A DNA stretch of 64,000 nt from Trichosphaerium sp. ATCC 40318 (GCA_038496445.1 JALMLS010000255.1:248001-312000), one strand, 5' to 3'. Counted from the first letter of the stretch, positions 1 through 12,798 are shown. The notes: generated by a model not told the origin, from the sequence alone. A program made the numbers and translations.

Positions 1-191
1 GCAAAGGCGTCTGCGCGATCAAAAAGCGGTTTTAGTTGTGAGGCGTTGCGTACCGTAGCTGGATTGTATTTTTTCGAGTAGAAGAAGAGGAGTGCGGCCT
101 CCACACAAAAGTAAATCGGTCGGTACTTTTTGCTCTTTGCAGTATCAGCTAAAAGGCTTCCTTTTACGTTAATAAGACCTTCTTTGTGACC
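1..191 (-). CDS. PH-domain protein, partial, runs off the left edge
   Basis: Minus-strand exon 191 to 54 (46 codons) reads GHKEGLINV, then KKYRPIYFCV, then LLFFYSKKYNP. This is the start of a pleckstrin-homology fold (strand 1 KEG, strand 2 with basic residues, strand 3 hydrophobic). It is bounded by a 3' splice site (cgccatag before GGTCAC) and a 5' splice site (gtacgcaac). Another exon appears to begin at position 10 after gatcgcgcag. PH domains usually bind phosphoinositides or proteins at membranes. The first exon was not identified with certainty: it may lie at 240-312 (an ATG-led stretch), or the ORF at 503-751 may be the 5' exon. PH call from pattern only, moderate. Confidence 0.45.
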
Positions 192-502
192 CTATGGCGT
201 GTAAGTTAACGTGGCGCACAATTCATACGCACATGCTGCCACAGCATGTTTTAAATTTTTGATAGTATTTTTGTCGTTTAAAAAGGAGAGTGAGGCTGCT
301 TTTGCTCATGTTTTTTTCAATCATCACACGTCAAGCGTGGTTATCGACACATGGCGCTCGAGAAAACTCAAAAATAAGCAAAAAGGCGACACCCGTTCAA
401 AAAAAAAAATAAAACGGGTCACATGTTTTTGAGAAAAAACGTGCGCGATCGCTATACCAAAACCAAGGTGGACGTTTTTGCAACGAAGAAAAAGAAGATG
501 AA
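192..502. other. Gap without a certain gene
   Basis: About 310 bases. On the minus strand it contains poly-T/A runs and an ATG-led stretch near 312 that ends at a possible 5' splice site (gtgcgtatg). It is probably intron and/or first exon of the PH-domain gene to its left. No plus-strand gene was recognised; the plus ORF at 211-432 is low complexity. Confidence 0.3.
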
Positions 503-751
503 TTAATTAATTTTGAGATCTATCAAAGTTAAGGGTATTTTGGGTACCATCCACTCTCTTCCTGACACGCTGTAATTCCAAATCTCTCCATCTATTGATT
601 TTCTCTGGGCTTTGAAACTCTTTCCAGCGTCCGTTACGCTTTTGGCTTTCCTTGTCTGCGCGAGTGCCGGCCTTGATTTACCCAATCGTTTCTCCCCTGT
701 AGAATATGAGGTAGCTCTTTGATGATTTTTGTCGCCCGCCTGGTCTGACAT
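503..751 (-). CDS. Small basic hypothetical protein or 5' exon
   Basis: Open frame of 82 codons from ATG at 751. It starts MSDQAGDKNHQ and is rich in Lys, Arg, Ser and Gln in its first 60 residues, so it is probably disordered. A candidate 5' splice site (gtaccc) follows the codons for GREWM, so the exon may end there and splice into the PH-domain gene further left. No family recognised. It diverges from the histidine phosphatase gene, with 176 bp between the two ATGs. Confidence 0.35.
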   Translation of the reverse strand: MSDQAGDKNHQRATSYSTGEKRLGKSRPALAQTRKAKSVTDAGKSFKAQRKSIDGEIWNYSVSGREWMVPKIPLTLIDLKIN

Positions 752-927
752 TTAACACGTTACGTTTGGGTACAAATGGGGGATCGCTGTTTGACTGTAC
801 CACAAAAAAAAAGCACCCAACAATATTACTTGACTGGCTTTTCACTTTTCTGTAACTGAAGTTGATCCTCGCTGTAGTTGTTCGTTTGTATTATTTTTAG
901 CAAGTTGTGGTCATAGTTGTGGTGTAA

Positions 928-2335
928 ATGCACGGCACCTATCCTATAGATTTAGTTTTGGTTCGTCATGGACAGAGCGAGGGCAACCTGGCGCAGGAAT
1001 GTAGCATGAAAGTGAGTAACAAATGGTGTACTGCTTTTTTTTCGAATCTAATGTACCGAATTTCGTGTAGGGAGACGATTCGCTATGGACTCAGGAGTTT
1101 TATCAACGTCACACATCGAGATACCGTCTTACAGATAAAGGCATAGCGCAAGCAAAGTCAGCGGGCGAATGGGTACGGAAATACGCCATAAAGGCGCTAA
1201 CGCGGTTCGTAGATACGTCAAAACATTACAACCAAGTTTGATCGCTATTACTGTTCCGAGTACATACGTGCCATGGAAACGGCGTCGCTTTTATCGCTAC
1301 CAAAGGCGAAATGGTTTTGTGGTGTGTCATGCAACTGTTAAGACTCATTTGTAATTCAAAGTGTAGAGTTCTATTTGCGTGAACAGGATCAAGGTGTATT
1401 TGCTGGTAAATCTAAAACTGAACGTAAACGCCTTTACGCAGAAGAATTGAGGTATGTTTTACAACAACTGCCATTATCATGTTGACACTTCGTAGGCGGC
1501 GCAAGCTTGACAGCTTTTATTGGGCACCTCCAGGAGGCGAATCAATAGCGAATTGTTGTTTGCGCGTTGATAGGTTTTTGGCGCAATTGCGAGAGTCGTG
1601 TTCAGGCTTTAGGGTTAGTCCGTGTTGCAGGCGCGTATTAGTAATCTAAATATTTGTTGCCGCAGGTCATAACTGTCTGTCACGGAAACATTTTAAAAGC
1701 AATGCGGATCCGCATTGAGCGAATGAAGCAAGTTGATTGGGCTAACATGAGAAGCAAACCGCACCAGGTAAATTGCACGCGCTTACAAATTATTTGTTTT
1801 TCAATAATGATTATAAGACGTTGTATTAACCTACGTCATCATTGCCCATAGAGAACTTATAATTGTCAAATATTACACTACACGAGACGTGACCCTGTTA
1901 CAGGTGTCATACATCCTCACTTGAAATGGTTTAGATCTGTTTGTACGTACATACATTAACAACATAGTATATTCTTTATGTTAAAAAAACCTATTTGACA
2001 AAAAACCCGTTCTAATATTTAACTTCGTACAAGGTCCTTGGGATATGTCACGCTCTAGTAACAAATGGCAAGCTATACAAAGGCCAGTGTGGACCAATGA
2101 AGGTGCTTGTAGTTTTTCTTTGTACTGTTATTTAATGTCGCCTCTAGGCCTTATGGACGTTGTAAGGACTGTACCACGGGTGATTAACAATGAACCCAAT
2201 GACCGAGTGGTTAATGTTGATGATCCAATTACCAAGGTGGGTCAAGATACGCCCACCAAAGAGGAACGCCCCAAGAAAGAACCAACAGAGGCGATAAAGA
2301 AACCAATAGAAAAACCAACAGAAAAACCAACGTAG
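928..2335 (+). CDS. Histidine phosphatase (phosphoglycerate mutase) superfamily protein
   Basis: Exon 1 (928-1011) encodes LVLVRHGQSEGN, the RHG motif whose His is the phospho-acceptor of this superfamily. Exons 2 and 3 (1071-1172, 1237-1321) join as AGEW + FDRYYCSEYIRAMETA, giving the expected SxxxRAxETA motif. Later exons (1367-1451, 1496-1613, from 1666) give WAPPGGES and VITVCHGN, the second catalytic His region. The joins restore the family sequence exactly, which validates the splice sites (gtgagt, gtacgg, gtgtgt, gtatgt, gttagt). The C-terminus is a Lys/Pro/Glu-rich tail with KPIEKPTEKPT. Probably a cytosolic phosphatase; substrate cannot be told. A 45-nt stretch at 2101-2145 may be an in-frame intron. 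Confidence 0.85.
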
Positions 2336-2442
2336 GGATTGATTTAGAGTGCTGAATATGTTGACAAACCCTGTAATAATCCTTGTAAAATTTTTTGACA
2401 CCATCTCATTTTGTCTATTTGGAATCCCAGTAGCGTATTTCA

Positions 2443-4032
2443 ATGGCGAAAAACAAAAGTAAATAGATAGTTACACATGATTTTTTTTTTCGCAGTAGTT
2501 GCCAAGTCAAGTAGCGTCAATAACAAAAAACGTTTTTCTGCTTTGTACGCGATGTTGTCCCTGATAAAGTGGCAAAACCGCGCATATAGGCGTCGTACAT
2601 GTACGAGATTAAATACACGCGTAAAACAAGTGACTAGGCTAACATCCACTGCTCTGCCCTCGTACACCATATCAGATACACAGGTTATGCTCACTACGTC
2701 AGATGCTCTTGTAAACCCAGCACTTGTTGGTTACTTTTATGAAGCATTCACTATATTGACATCTTCTACTACTATCCCCAAGACAGAAATACGCAATCGC
2801 GTTGCAGGGCACAAATTTTGGACGGACATGACAAAAAGGCTGAGGGAAGCTAACACCGAGAGGGATTGCAAGGACTTGGTGCTAACAATTGGTAACGAAG
2901 ATCCTTGGGAACTTGCATTCACGTTGGCCTTTCCGAACAAGGAGGTGCCGACAAGGCCTCCAAAGTATAAACCATCGCGTGTTTTCAATGGATACATGAT
3001 GGCAGCGCTTGTACAAACTGGCTACCACACGCGCCAAGAGGCGTGGAGAGACATCTTGCATTTATATGGTGTCAACAAAGAAGGTCACGCCACAGTAGGA
3101 GAGGATCATTGGCATGGTTGTGTCTACACTGATTCTATAAAAATAAGTCAAGTGCGCTCACTGTTTTTTTTATTGGTGTCATCAAGCACAGGGTTTGCTT
3201 CTTCCAAGCCCATCACATAAATATACAAAAACCGCAAGACAAACTTCTGACACCCCTGTAGAGCGGTATATTTAGGCGAAAAGAAGGTGTATTCGTCACA
3301 GCGAACAGCCCTGGTGCCTTCTACACTACAGCTGATCCTGAATTAGGTGCGTGGACAACAGCACAGCTACTCATTTGTTTTCTGTTTTTATGTTTATGCA
3401 AAAATGATTATGCTTGCTTTTTCACTTTTGTTCTGAATCATTTGTATTGTAGCGGAAGTTGCCTCGACAATACAATCTGTCAAGGAGAGGCAAGAAACCG
3501 CCAACCTAGTGTATTTTAGATGGGACTTGACCGAGATGCTGAGAAACAACCCAAATCTCAAGTGGAAAACGTTTTCATCGCTGGAGGAATGGAATGAATT
3601 TTGCCTCAAATGCACAAAAGGTGGTAAAAAGGTACCCCCATGCACATATACTACTTATACAAAGATGGCTAACGTTTGCTACCAAAACAGGAAAAGAATC
3701 ACCCATATGATATTGTAGAAGGACCGTGGGCGATTCACGGCGCTGACGACACCCAGTTAATACCAGCATTTTGGCACTTTGCGTTTTGTACACCACGGGC
3801 TTGCAACGCGCTTAAAGTTTTACAACAAACGGACTGGAAACAGGTATGTTAACTGTCTTGAGAGGCACAAGCACGTTTTTTGGATTTACTAACACGTGCC
3901 TAGACTGACAAGGATAATTCAAATGATGGTGAATTCGAGCCTCCTCCAGAAGAACCTCGCCCAGGGCAAAATAGACCTGTTGCTACCACCGAAAGTAACC
4001 CAACTGGTGAATTTCAGCCCCCACCAGAGTAA
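2443..4032 (+). CDS. Protein with ADP-ribosyltransferase-like (DUF3990-like) region
   Basis: A 16-nt first exon (2443-2458) joins an exon from 2496 encoding a basic N-terminus and a helical region. An intron from about 3150 to 3262 then joins WHGCVYTDSIKIS to SGIFRRKEGVF and SPGAFYTTADPE. The order (W)HG...SIxxSGI...GAFYxTxDxxxA followed by YDIVEGPW and a C-terminal Gln/His region resembles the DUF3990/ART-like fold of bacterial and fungal proteins. In that group the fold is often enzymatic (NAD-dependent), but no R-S-E triad can be assigned with confidence. The tail is Pro/Glu-rich (EPPPEEPRP, GEFQPPPE). AATAAA lies at 4054-4059, 22 bp after the stop. The family call is inference from motif order. 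Confidence 0.45.
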
Positions 4033-4150
4033 GGAGCAGTCTTGTGGCGTTGTAATAAAGGGACGTTGTGTACACAATCGAATACTACATTCTACGGTTA
4101 TTTTTAATGGTACAAAAAACATAGCCATAAAAACCACAATATTTTGTGAC

Positions 4151-7100
4151 TTAGCATTCGCTCTGGAACAATAGAATATCAACTTCTGCGACGTGCTTGA
4201 CTGCATTCTCAATGTCCGCCAGCCAAGCATCAGCATCGGCGGAATCGGTACATTTCAAGGTTATCGATCCTTCTTCGAACGTAATGTCAACTGCGCAATC
4301 ATCTATCCCTTGGTGTTAGCGGCTGTGATAGTAAGAGGTATGGATTGCGTGCCATCGTCTGCAATGCACGTCTCTTCGACAAAGGCTAGCGGATAGTATG
4401 TTTCGAATATTAGAGGGAACTTCGTTTTGTCCTTGGCTTGGTTGTGTGATGCAAACAAAAGGTAGTCACAAAGTAGGAATGCCTGAGAAAAGATTAACTT
4501 GATGTTCAAAAAAAAAAAAAGTAGGTACGCACCATGCCATCAATGGCTTCACACTCTTCTTCTTCTTCACTTTCACTGTCCTCGTCGTCTCCTCCTTGAT
4601 CGTCGCTGTCTTCCTCATCGGAGTAGTCTTCATCAGTGTACTTGAAGAGAAACGCCGTGTTAGAGTAACCAACTCAAACTTTAAAGTGGGTACCTCCTCT
4701 TCGTCTCTTTGTATCAACGTCACAGCACCTTCCCTCACAAACTTGCGTTTTGGGTGTATCAAGTCCTAAGCATGGGTTATTTAGTGAAGGCACGCATCGC
4801 ATTAATTCGGCGTGTACTCCGTCCGTACATCAAAGTCCTTGAGCTGTTTTTGTAGCTCGATCAACTTGTGCATGTCTGAAAACGTTTTTTCAAACTCGCG
4901 TTGCTTCTCGTTCAGCGTATCAGCACATGTTTGTAGGTGAGACTCCGCCTTTGCAATCACATCTTCATCTTGTTTGGGTACGTTGGTCCTTAGCTCCTAG
5001 AATTTTATCAACGTAGAGACTGATACTGGGCCGCATACTCTGAAGAGCAGAACATATCTTCCCACACGCTGGACGGGCATAATCAAGAACGATAGCAGAT
5101 CGAGGCCAGCACCGTAACTGGATTCGAATCCCTGTAAGGGTACTCAGCAAAAGACAAGAAACAGGCAAGCGCCGTGTAATGTGTGTACCTCAATCAATTT
5201 ATCCAAGCCTTGATTTTCCCTACGTAGTACCTTTATGGAGTAGTAGTTTGCCTCGTAGTTGTTCAAGTATGCTGAATAGTTCAAAAGAAATTGTGTCTAA
5301 AATACGTGATCAGTTGGTTAACTGTATCTTACATGGCGCACGTGATTTTGGAAAACGTGCGCAAGTGCCTTGTAATCCTCTCTTTGGTCTTCTTTACGAT
5401 TTTTCTAAAACGCTCATTGGTTTGATTGGTTGCTTATAACACTTTCTTTACCTTGATGCGTTCTATGAGTGCTTTATGTTCTTCGCATATATCAAGTAAA
5501 TCTGGCAATTTCTTGATGTAGGGTTGTATCGACTGCAATGAAGGATCGCTTTGGAACGGCTTAACAAAGTTCTATTCATTTCAGTAAGGTACTCATCCAT
5601 TTAGTGGCGTGACTAGTAACACTGTGTGAGTGTGTACCTGGCATAGAATAGTGAGGTAATTCAAGTAGCTCTCTTCGGATTCTATGATCTCTTCAGTTAT
5701 CTTGAGACAGCGTGTGTCTTGTTTCACTACAATCCGAATATTACGTTAGCTTTGAACAACAAGAAAATATTCTAAAGATTGTACGTGATTTAAGGTAGTT
5801 GTCGCGGTCGAGGTGTTGCATCATGAATTGGAGAAGTTGGGCAAGAGCATCTCTATTGCCTAGTACGACATCTACACTGGGTTTAGCAATCGGAGTGATG
5901 CAGCATGACAGGATGGTCTATGTACCTTTGGCTTGAACCGGAGGAGGCTTCATCGTAATCTGTGTGACTGATCGATACACTTCCATTACATTGAGTATAC
6001 CAGTTTCAGCTTCCGAATTTAAGAAAACGCCAGAGTCTGAGATGTCTTTAGATCCACCATAGCTGTAAAAAGTGTTTTAGTTTTGCTGGATTCTCACGAG
6101 GAAAAAAATGATAGTGTGATTATAGCGCACGTTATCAATTCGGTTCCACTCAGATTCTCGCACAACTGAACCAGAATAGAGCCTCGTTTGCATTGGCCAA
6201 CTTGATGATGGTGAGTCACACGTGAAATACGTAGTAGGTAAGTATGCACGTACAAGACTGTACTTTGTTTTCTTGAGTGATGTGCTTGTTCACCCACACA
6301 ACCAATTTCTATGTATTGTCAGAGGCTATGAATGTGCTACATTTCCAAGCGTACCTTCTCTTCTTCTGTGTCTGGTGTCTAATTGCAAATGTTAGTACAC
6401 CGTAATAACGCGTAGAATCAAGGAAAAAACCCTTGTGCTTTGTGGGTGCAAGAGAGAAGACGTACTGAATCATGATCGTCTTTGTGATCCTGTGGCAGGC
6501 CGTACAGGTGCTTATTCGTTGAAGCCTCATTCTCAGGCTGTATTGTTGGTCCTTTGTATCCAAGTTTGGCGGCTTTGTCAGCAATTGAATAGATATTGAT
6601 GATGACGCGCATCAGGTTTTGTTCTGGACTTGGTATTATGAAAACGGCACGTTTTTACATCGTATAAATTTTTGGGCACGTGCCTTCATACAAGTCATTG
6701 GTGTCAAAGCTCTGAGACATGCCAATCTTCTTACAAAATGCGAGGTACTTGGCAATGTTTTCCTGTACAAAGGTGTGAATAGAACACACCCCTTTTTCAT
6801 TTTTGCGTTTTGTGTACCCTGTGTACAAAAGGATTTCTGGCGGTTTGAACGCCGTCAATGCTTCCTGGAATGACAGCGTTTGCCAAGTTGCACAGTATCA
6901 CTCCTGATTTTAGGAATGATGCAAACGACCCTTCAAATTTGGTGTCAAGCACGCTTTCAATCCACTTTCTTGTTGCCTGTTCAAGGCCTGAATCGTGCTT
7001 TAGAGCTTCTTTGGCTTGCACCGATTTTTCTAGAGATGGAACCTGAGGGTAGGTGAGCTATCAGTAGACTGTGCAGCATACAGAGCCACTGCTCGACACT

Positions 7101-8042
7101 TACTGAGATTTGTACTCCCTTGGCGGGGCCAGCAAACCAACTCATTGGCCTCACTCTACGAATCCTGTTAGTGTGCTGCATGGCCTAAAGTGTATCGATT
7201 ACCATACCTTTTAAATCTTCTCTTAGGTTTTGGTGTGGGTTCCTTTGGTATCTCGGCGACTGTAAGTTCAAAGGGGCTACAACAACGCCAAGAAATGGCT
7301 TACCGTGGCAGGCTTGACATTGATAGCAGGAGCGATGGATTGAGGCGTTTCTTGAGTTTGGCGTCTCAAACCTCGCTTAGGTCGCTTTTCGCTCCTGCGC
7401 TTTTCGCTCTTCCGTTTATCGCTCTTTCGTACTTGATGCTGTTTAGCGATGGCAATTGAACCACCCCTTGATATGAAGGGACCACAGTACCTACAAGATT
7501 GTTACACGTGATATCATTGCCCTCGAGCTTTGCTTGGTGCAGGGCTGTGATTACTCACCCAGGCGCTCTCTTTACGCGTTGGCCAAAGGAGTACAAGTGC
7601 ACAATAACAGAGTATAGATCCCTGCCTTCAGAGAGACTGATGGTATCGAAAACGTATATCCCAAGACTCAGTTTTTTAAAACCGTCAACGTAGCTGTTTA
7701 TGTTATCCTAGCACGCGTTTAATGCTTGTTGTACGATACCCGTTTGCTTACTACTTGCTTTAACTTATGCTTTAGGTTTACGCCTTCATTGATGCGCCTC
7801 ACGCTCCCGGACTTTATTTTATTCAACAATCTAATGCCTGTTACGCTGACACGCACTCAATGTGCAAAAGAGTTGATGCTAAACATAACAACGTACCTAC
7901 AAAGAAGCACGCCGTCGCCGAATAGTGATTGGAAGTCCTTGGCGGGGAGTTTCTGTTCAAGTACGGCGCCTACCCACTCCAGAACTTTGCGTTCTAGTAC
8001 CTTGTAGGATTTTTCCATACTGCTACTATACTGGCGAGCCAC
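4151..8042 (-). CDS. Triple calponin-homology RhoGEF (Trix-like)
   Basis: Starts at ATG 8042. Domain order: CH1 (about 8015-7580; GDGVLLCR joins LLNKIKSGSVRRIN across an intron), a Lys/Arg-rich linker (about 7490-7200), CH2 (about 6990-6540; FLKSGVILCNLANAVIPGS ... NLMRVIINIYSIADKA), CH3 (about 6290-6090; KLVVWVNKHITQENK ... RGSILVQLCENLSGTEL), then a DH domain (KITEEIIESEESYLNYL; CR3 LLSFLIMPVQRVGRYVLL near 5080) and PH (IHPKRKFVREG), with an acidic Asp/Glu-rich insertion in PH near 4560-4620. It should activate a Rho/Rac GTPase and bind actin. The three-CH plus DH-PH layout is that of Dictyostelium Trix. About 15 short introns. The frame breaks near 4313 (see findings). Linker exon joins are uncertain. 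Confidence 0.85.
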
Positions 8043-8250
8043 TACCTAGGTGTAGGCGGCAATGTACACTGTTTTAAAGCGAAATAATAAAGTGTCGCTA
8101 CAAAAAAAAATGACACGTGACTTAAACCGTTACCCTGAATTTTGATAAAAATGCAACGGCGACTCATTTATTTTTAATCATAATAGGAAAGTGATACAAA
8201 TGGTTGTTGAATGTGGTTGTTACAAGTGTTGTTTGTGGCAACTACCCATC

Positions 8251-10532
8251 TCAAGCGTCCAGTAAAGCATCCATGTATGTCCATGTTATCTCTTTGATGA
8301 GACCCCTAGCGCATAGGTATGTCAGGTATTAAACAAATAAAAATGAGATAGTACCGATCTGGAAGAGATGCGCACATGCCATAGACTGGTGCACTGCCAT
8401 TCTATGTAAAAATTAGTGAGCTGACTTTACTCCACAAAAAGAGGTAATAAAAGAAAGTGGCGGTTAAGTACTTTGACAGTAGGGTTCTTCTTAACGAGTT
8501 CTATGGAGTCCTTGATATCCGCCAAGAATTTGTCTACTTTACCAACTTGGCGTAGAGTAACGCAAAGATGCAATCTACACAGACGATTATGGTGATATAA
8601 CGGTTAGGTAATATAGTAGACTTACCCTTTTGGTTTGTGCAAGGCACTCAGGTTCCAGCCCTTTTCTGACATGTAGTCATTGAGGTTGTAAATGTTTATC
8701 GAGTCAATAGTATCCCATGCTATTATTGGCGAGAGCGAATCGCCCATCAACTTAATTTCTCTAATGGCTCTAAGGCCTTCTTTGATGTCCTTTGCGGTCT
8801 GCATTATCTTGTTAGAGGCGTCAAGATACCCTTTTTTGCCGTTAACCATCATCACTGCCCATGCCGCTGCAATAGCTCCACCTGGCCTAAACGCGTATGT
8901 GAGACAGAGATATTGGCGTTTAGATGTTAATTACCTCGAGCCAGGCATGGTTGGACTTGGGTAAATACCACCTGGCCACTCAGTCGCTACAAAAAACATG
9001 TAGTGGCGAATGTCCTACACAAAACGTCAACGCTTGGCAGGTGTGCGATGCAACTACATACCTTGTTTCTGAATAGAAGCGCAGATGTACCTTTTGGTGC
9101 AAAAGCGTACTTGTGTGTATCAGCTGAGATGGATGTGACACCCGGTAGACTAAAGTCAAATTCTGGAAGGTCCCATCCTTCTCTTTTTGCCCATGGTAAA
9201 ATGAACCTGTTGCCCATAAATAATTAGTGAACCTGTAGTTGGTGAAGAAACATAAAATTGTGAGGCGCGGTTGTATAACCTGACAACAACAAAAAAGAGT
9301 AAAGCGAATACATAAACAAAACTTACCCTCCAAGGCACATGTCTACATGTAGTGGCACACTATACTTGATGGCAAGGTCCGACAAGCCTGAAATATCATC
9401 TATGGTCCCGTGTGGATATCCAGGTGCTGATCCAATAAGAGCTATCGTATTCCTAGGAGCGCACATTCAGGAAAAGGCATAATTGGGGATGTTCTTACTT
9501 GGTAATAGCGCCTTCAAGTGCAGCCATGTCTACTTTGAAATCGGATTTGACTGGTATTTTAACTAGTTTAATGCCAAAGTAATGCGCTGCCTTGTCAAAC
9601 GCACAATGTGCCGTAACGGGCAAAACACTAAAGCAGATGTTTGTAAACAAGAAAAGTCTTAAACTCTGACCAAAAACAAGTTTTTAGAAAAGTCATCATC
9701 GTACATTTCTGGATGTTTGATGCCTTTCTTGGCCAATGCTTGATCTCGGTATGCCTTGCATGCCATCAATAGGCTAGGTACGAAAGTAAGATGACAACAA
9801 TTCTGGTAACAAAAAAAAATACCTCTCCGTGCCACCAGAAGTAACCACACCACAAACTCCCTCGTCGCCGTTGAGCATACTTCGCGTAAAGCGCACAATT
9901 TCGGCTTCAAACTTTCTTACGGCTGGGAACAAGTCCAAATGCAGCGGGTTCGCCAAGCAAAACAGTTCGTACGCCTTGTGCGAAGGGTAGTTAGCAGCTT
10001 ACAGAGAAGGGGATGCAAGCACCTTTGCGGAGAGTTGAACAAGATCATCTGCACCGCTGTAGACGGCTCCTGACACGTAACCATCCTTCCACGTGGTGCC
10101 TTCTTTCTCTTTGAGCTTGGTCATGACCTGTATTACGTCTGCGTGTGAAAGGCCTTCCTAGTTGTTCAATCAAAATGAGCCGAAACGTTCCGTCAGCAAA
10201 CAAAACGGGAGTACCTCTGGTAAATCGCTCAATGGATTGTCGTCGAAACTAGACACGGTTTGGCGTATCTTTTGGGCAATTTTGACATGTTCATCCTGTA
10301 TTTTCCCTGACACTCCCGGAATATTACGTATCTGCTTGAATAGCGCGTCCTTTAAGTCTTGCGTAATTTTTAGCACCATTTTGTACGAAATGTATTACGA
10401 ACCCAAGTCAGCGAAGTAGTGGTTGTATAACGCTACCCCAGCGAGCGTAACACCCGCACCGCCGACTACTAATTTCCACGGCTCGTACGTTGCTAAACGA
10501 GCGTTTATATCTGCAGTTATGGACGATAGCAT
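8251..10532 (-). CDS. Sphingosine-1-phosphate lyase
   Basis: PLP-dependent ER enzyme that cleaves sphingosine-1-phosphate to a fatty aldehyde and phosphoethanolamine. The N-terminus (ATG 10532) carries one membrane segment ([18 protein letters not shown]). Then come [29 protein letters not shown]-type sequence, [42 protein letters not shown], and the PLP-lysine motif [13 protein letters not shown] (near 9120), followed by [20 protein letters not shown] across an intron. The C-terminus YGMCASLP ... DALLDA ends at the stop at 8251. All core motifs are intact and collinear with animal SGPL1. About ten introns of 45-60 nt. Head-to-tail with the RhoGEF gene, with only about 200 bp between this stop and that ATG. 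Confidence 0.95.
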
Positions 10533-10816
10533 GCTGTAGAATCCTTTTTAAGACAGAGCCAATTGCAGTCAGTCGTTTTCAGCGAGGACAATCTTTTGCC
10601 CGAAACAGACACTTACCACGTGGTATATTTGAAGGTGTCAAACAACACGACTTTTCAACACTTATTTGACAAAGACATAAATTAAAATGTCAAAGACGAA
10701 AATTGATAAGTAATTTTGGTGACAATATCTACAACATATTTTCTCTTGCAAACCTACATTTGTTTAAGCTGTTAATATTTATTTCACCTTAAACTAGTGA
10801 ATTAATAATGTTATAG
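10533..10816. other. AT-rich intergenic spacer
   Basis: Upstream region of the lyase gene, about 280 bp, AT-rich towards the transposon edge. No gene seen. It ends with TTATAG just before the terminal inverted repeat at 10817. Confidence 0.4.
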
Positions 10817-10979
10817 CAGTGGTGGAATTGGACGACACACGAATTGCACATTTTGGGCACATTTTTTTCCACACAAAAGGCACGTTTCTCTTCCACAAAT
10901 TGCACGTTTTGGACACATTTTGGGCACGTTTATTTTGCACGTTTTGGGCATGTTTTAGGCCTGTTTATTTTCCAGATAT

Positions 10980-12491
10980 TTATTCATAAAAGTCTATTTT
11001 TTCAGTTAACAGATTCAATGTTTCTCTGTCTCCATTGTTGTATCTGATGTGCCATTTTTTTGTACAGGCTATATACCTTGATATCACACCATCAAAGTAT
11101 GCCCTTTTCAAAGGCCAATAAACACGAATCTGGCTTCCTACTAAGTTGCAACCCCATGGCAGTGGTGGAGCTTCTTTTCTTGGTTTTTTGTTGTTTGGAA
11201 CTCCTTTCAAAGTTGTGATGCTACTAAACTTGTGTTTTGCTCCCTTCTGAGTGTTAGACAATTGTTTGTATTCAGAACAAGTCAAACCAATGAGTACTGC
11301 AATGACATGAGCACATGTGCCAACTGTTCTAGCTCCAGCTGAACATGTGCAGTAATGAACAACATCTACAATGTCATTTGTTGGCAAGTGAAGAAACACA
11401 GTGTGTCCCTTTGAGCTTTTTTTCCTTGAGTAAATTGAGATTTTAAGCCTACTATCTTGTAGACTACATGAAGCTTTATAGCATTTTCAACCCTTTGTGT
11501 AACATCATAGTACTTTTGCTTCATCACTTTAAAATTGATGGCTTCTTCTTCATTGTGGACATGGTAGGCTTTGGCAAGATCTATAGCCATACTCCCCACT
11601 GCAAGTTGATGTATATTTATTTGAGAGAAAGTAGGTAGCTTTAAACTATCTGGTTTTATGGTTGTTCATCCAGATCTCATTGTGGCGGCTTCATGTAAAT
11701 AGTTGTTACTTAATCCACTTTTAGCAAATATTGTGTTTTTATCCATCTCATCTGTTGGCTGATTCTTCATGATTGGTTTAAAAAAACAGTTAGTAAGAGC
11801 AACAAGTACACGGATTAGCTGGTGAAGTAGTGGAATGAGATTGGTGTCTATTGTGTTGTATAAAATCTTCCATTTTTTTAACATGCCAAAAGCTGCTTCA
11901 ACTGCAAATCAACTAACACATCCACTTTCATTGTGATGTGTTTAATTGATCAATTTGGCATCTTTTGAAACAGGTGTGTGTATTTTAAAGTTGTGTAGTT
12001 GCATTTTGTTAAAGCCATGATCACCCATAAACTGATCAAAGGAGCTATCAAATTCATTACTAATATTAAGTTTGTTATTTGATAATATATTGTCCATCAT
12101 GTCACCATCTCCATGGTTGCCATCAGAAAAGTACAACTCACTAAAATCCCAAAATTTACCATCTGGACAGACAAATCCCATAGATTTAAGAAGATTACGT
12201 CCTTTGTATGAAAAGAAACTATGTTTTTGGTGTAAAAAGTAAGATGACTTTTGGCAATACAAATTAGCCATCAAAATCAATTGTACATAAGGGAATACAT
12301 CTGCAAACAAAGATGGAGTGTGATCTGCTATCACACCCACTACAACAAAACCACATGAATGCAGAAAAAAAACCAGGATGTGACTGTAAACGTACAATTA
12401 AATAAACGAACAGTCTCATCTGCTTGTAGGTCATACCCTGTTTTATACAATGTATGTGTACACATATATCACATGTGTGCCAAAACCACAA
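10980..12491 (-). pseudogene. Broken DDE transposase with SWIM zinc finger and Tudor-like tail
   Basis: Pieces in order on the minus strand: TPSLFADVFPYVQLI; a split DG element (IDFDG in one frame, LYCQKSSYFLHQKHSFFSYK in another, so a frameshift lies inside the first catalytic Asp region near 12280); the second acidic site GDGDMM; MGDHGF (DxGF motif); FAVEAAFGMLKKWKIL preceded by an in-frame stop near 11900; a SWIM finger CTCSAG ... GTCAHVI near 11310-11350; and a C-terminal VYWPLKRAYFDGVI ... IRYNNGDRETL resembling a Tudor/Agenet fold. The catalytic order fits DDE_Tnp_4-type Harbinger transposases. At least one frameshift and one stop make it inactive as read. Confidence 0.7.
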
Positions 12492-12798
12492 CCATCAGTA
12501 TACACTTGCAATCAAAAAAAAAATTTGGCCATCAAATTTTGTTTGGATTTGACAATCAAAAAATCCAAAAAAAAATTACTGCAATTAAATGACAGCTTGT
12601 AATCATAAGGTACAAAAACATGTATTATTAATAGATGAGGGTGTTTTAAAGTTATTAGGGCATTTACTTAAAAAGTAGAGGAGAAAACTTAATAAAGTGC
12701 AAAATGTAGCTTTTTGCTGAATTTTGTTGTTTTATTGCATAACTTTGGTCTGACTGTATGAACTGCTCAGAAAATGTAGCATTAGGTATATTTAGGTA

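Noticed and set aside
2144-2443. Minus-strand ORF rich in Trp and Phe
   Set aside because: Reverse reading of the Lys/Pro/Thr tail of the histidine phosphatase.
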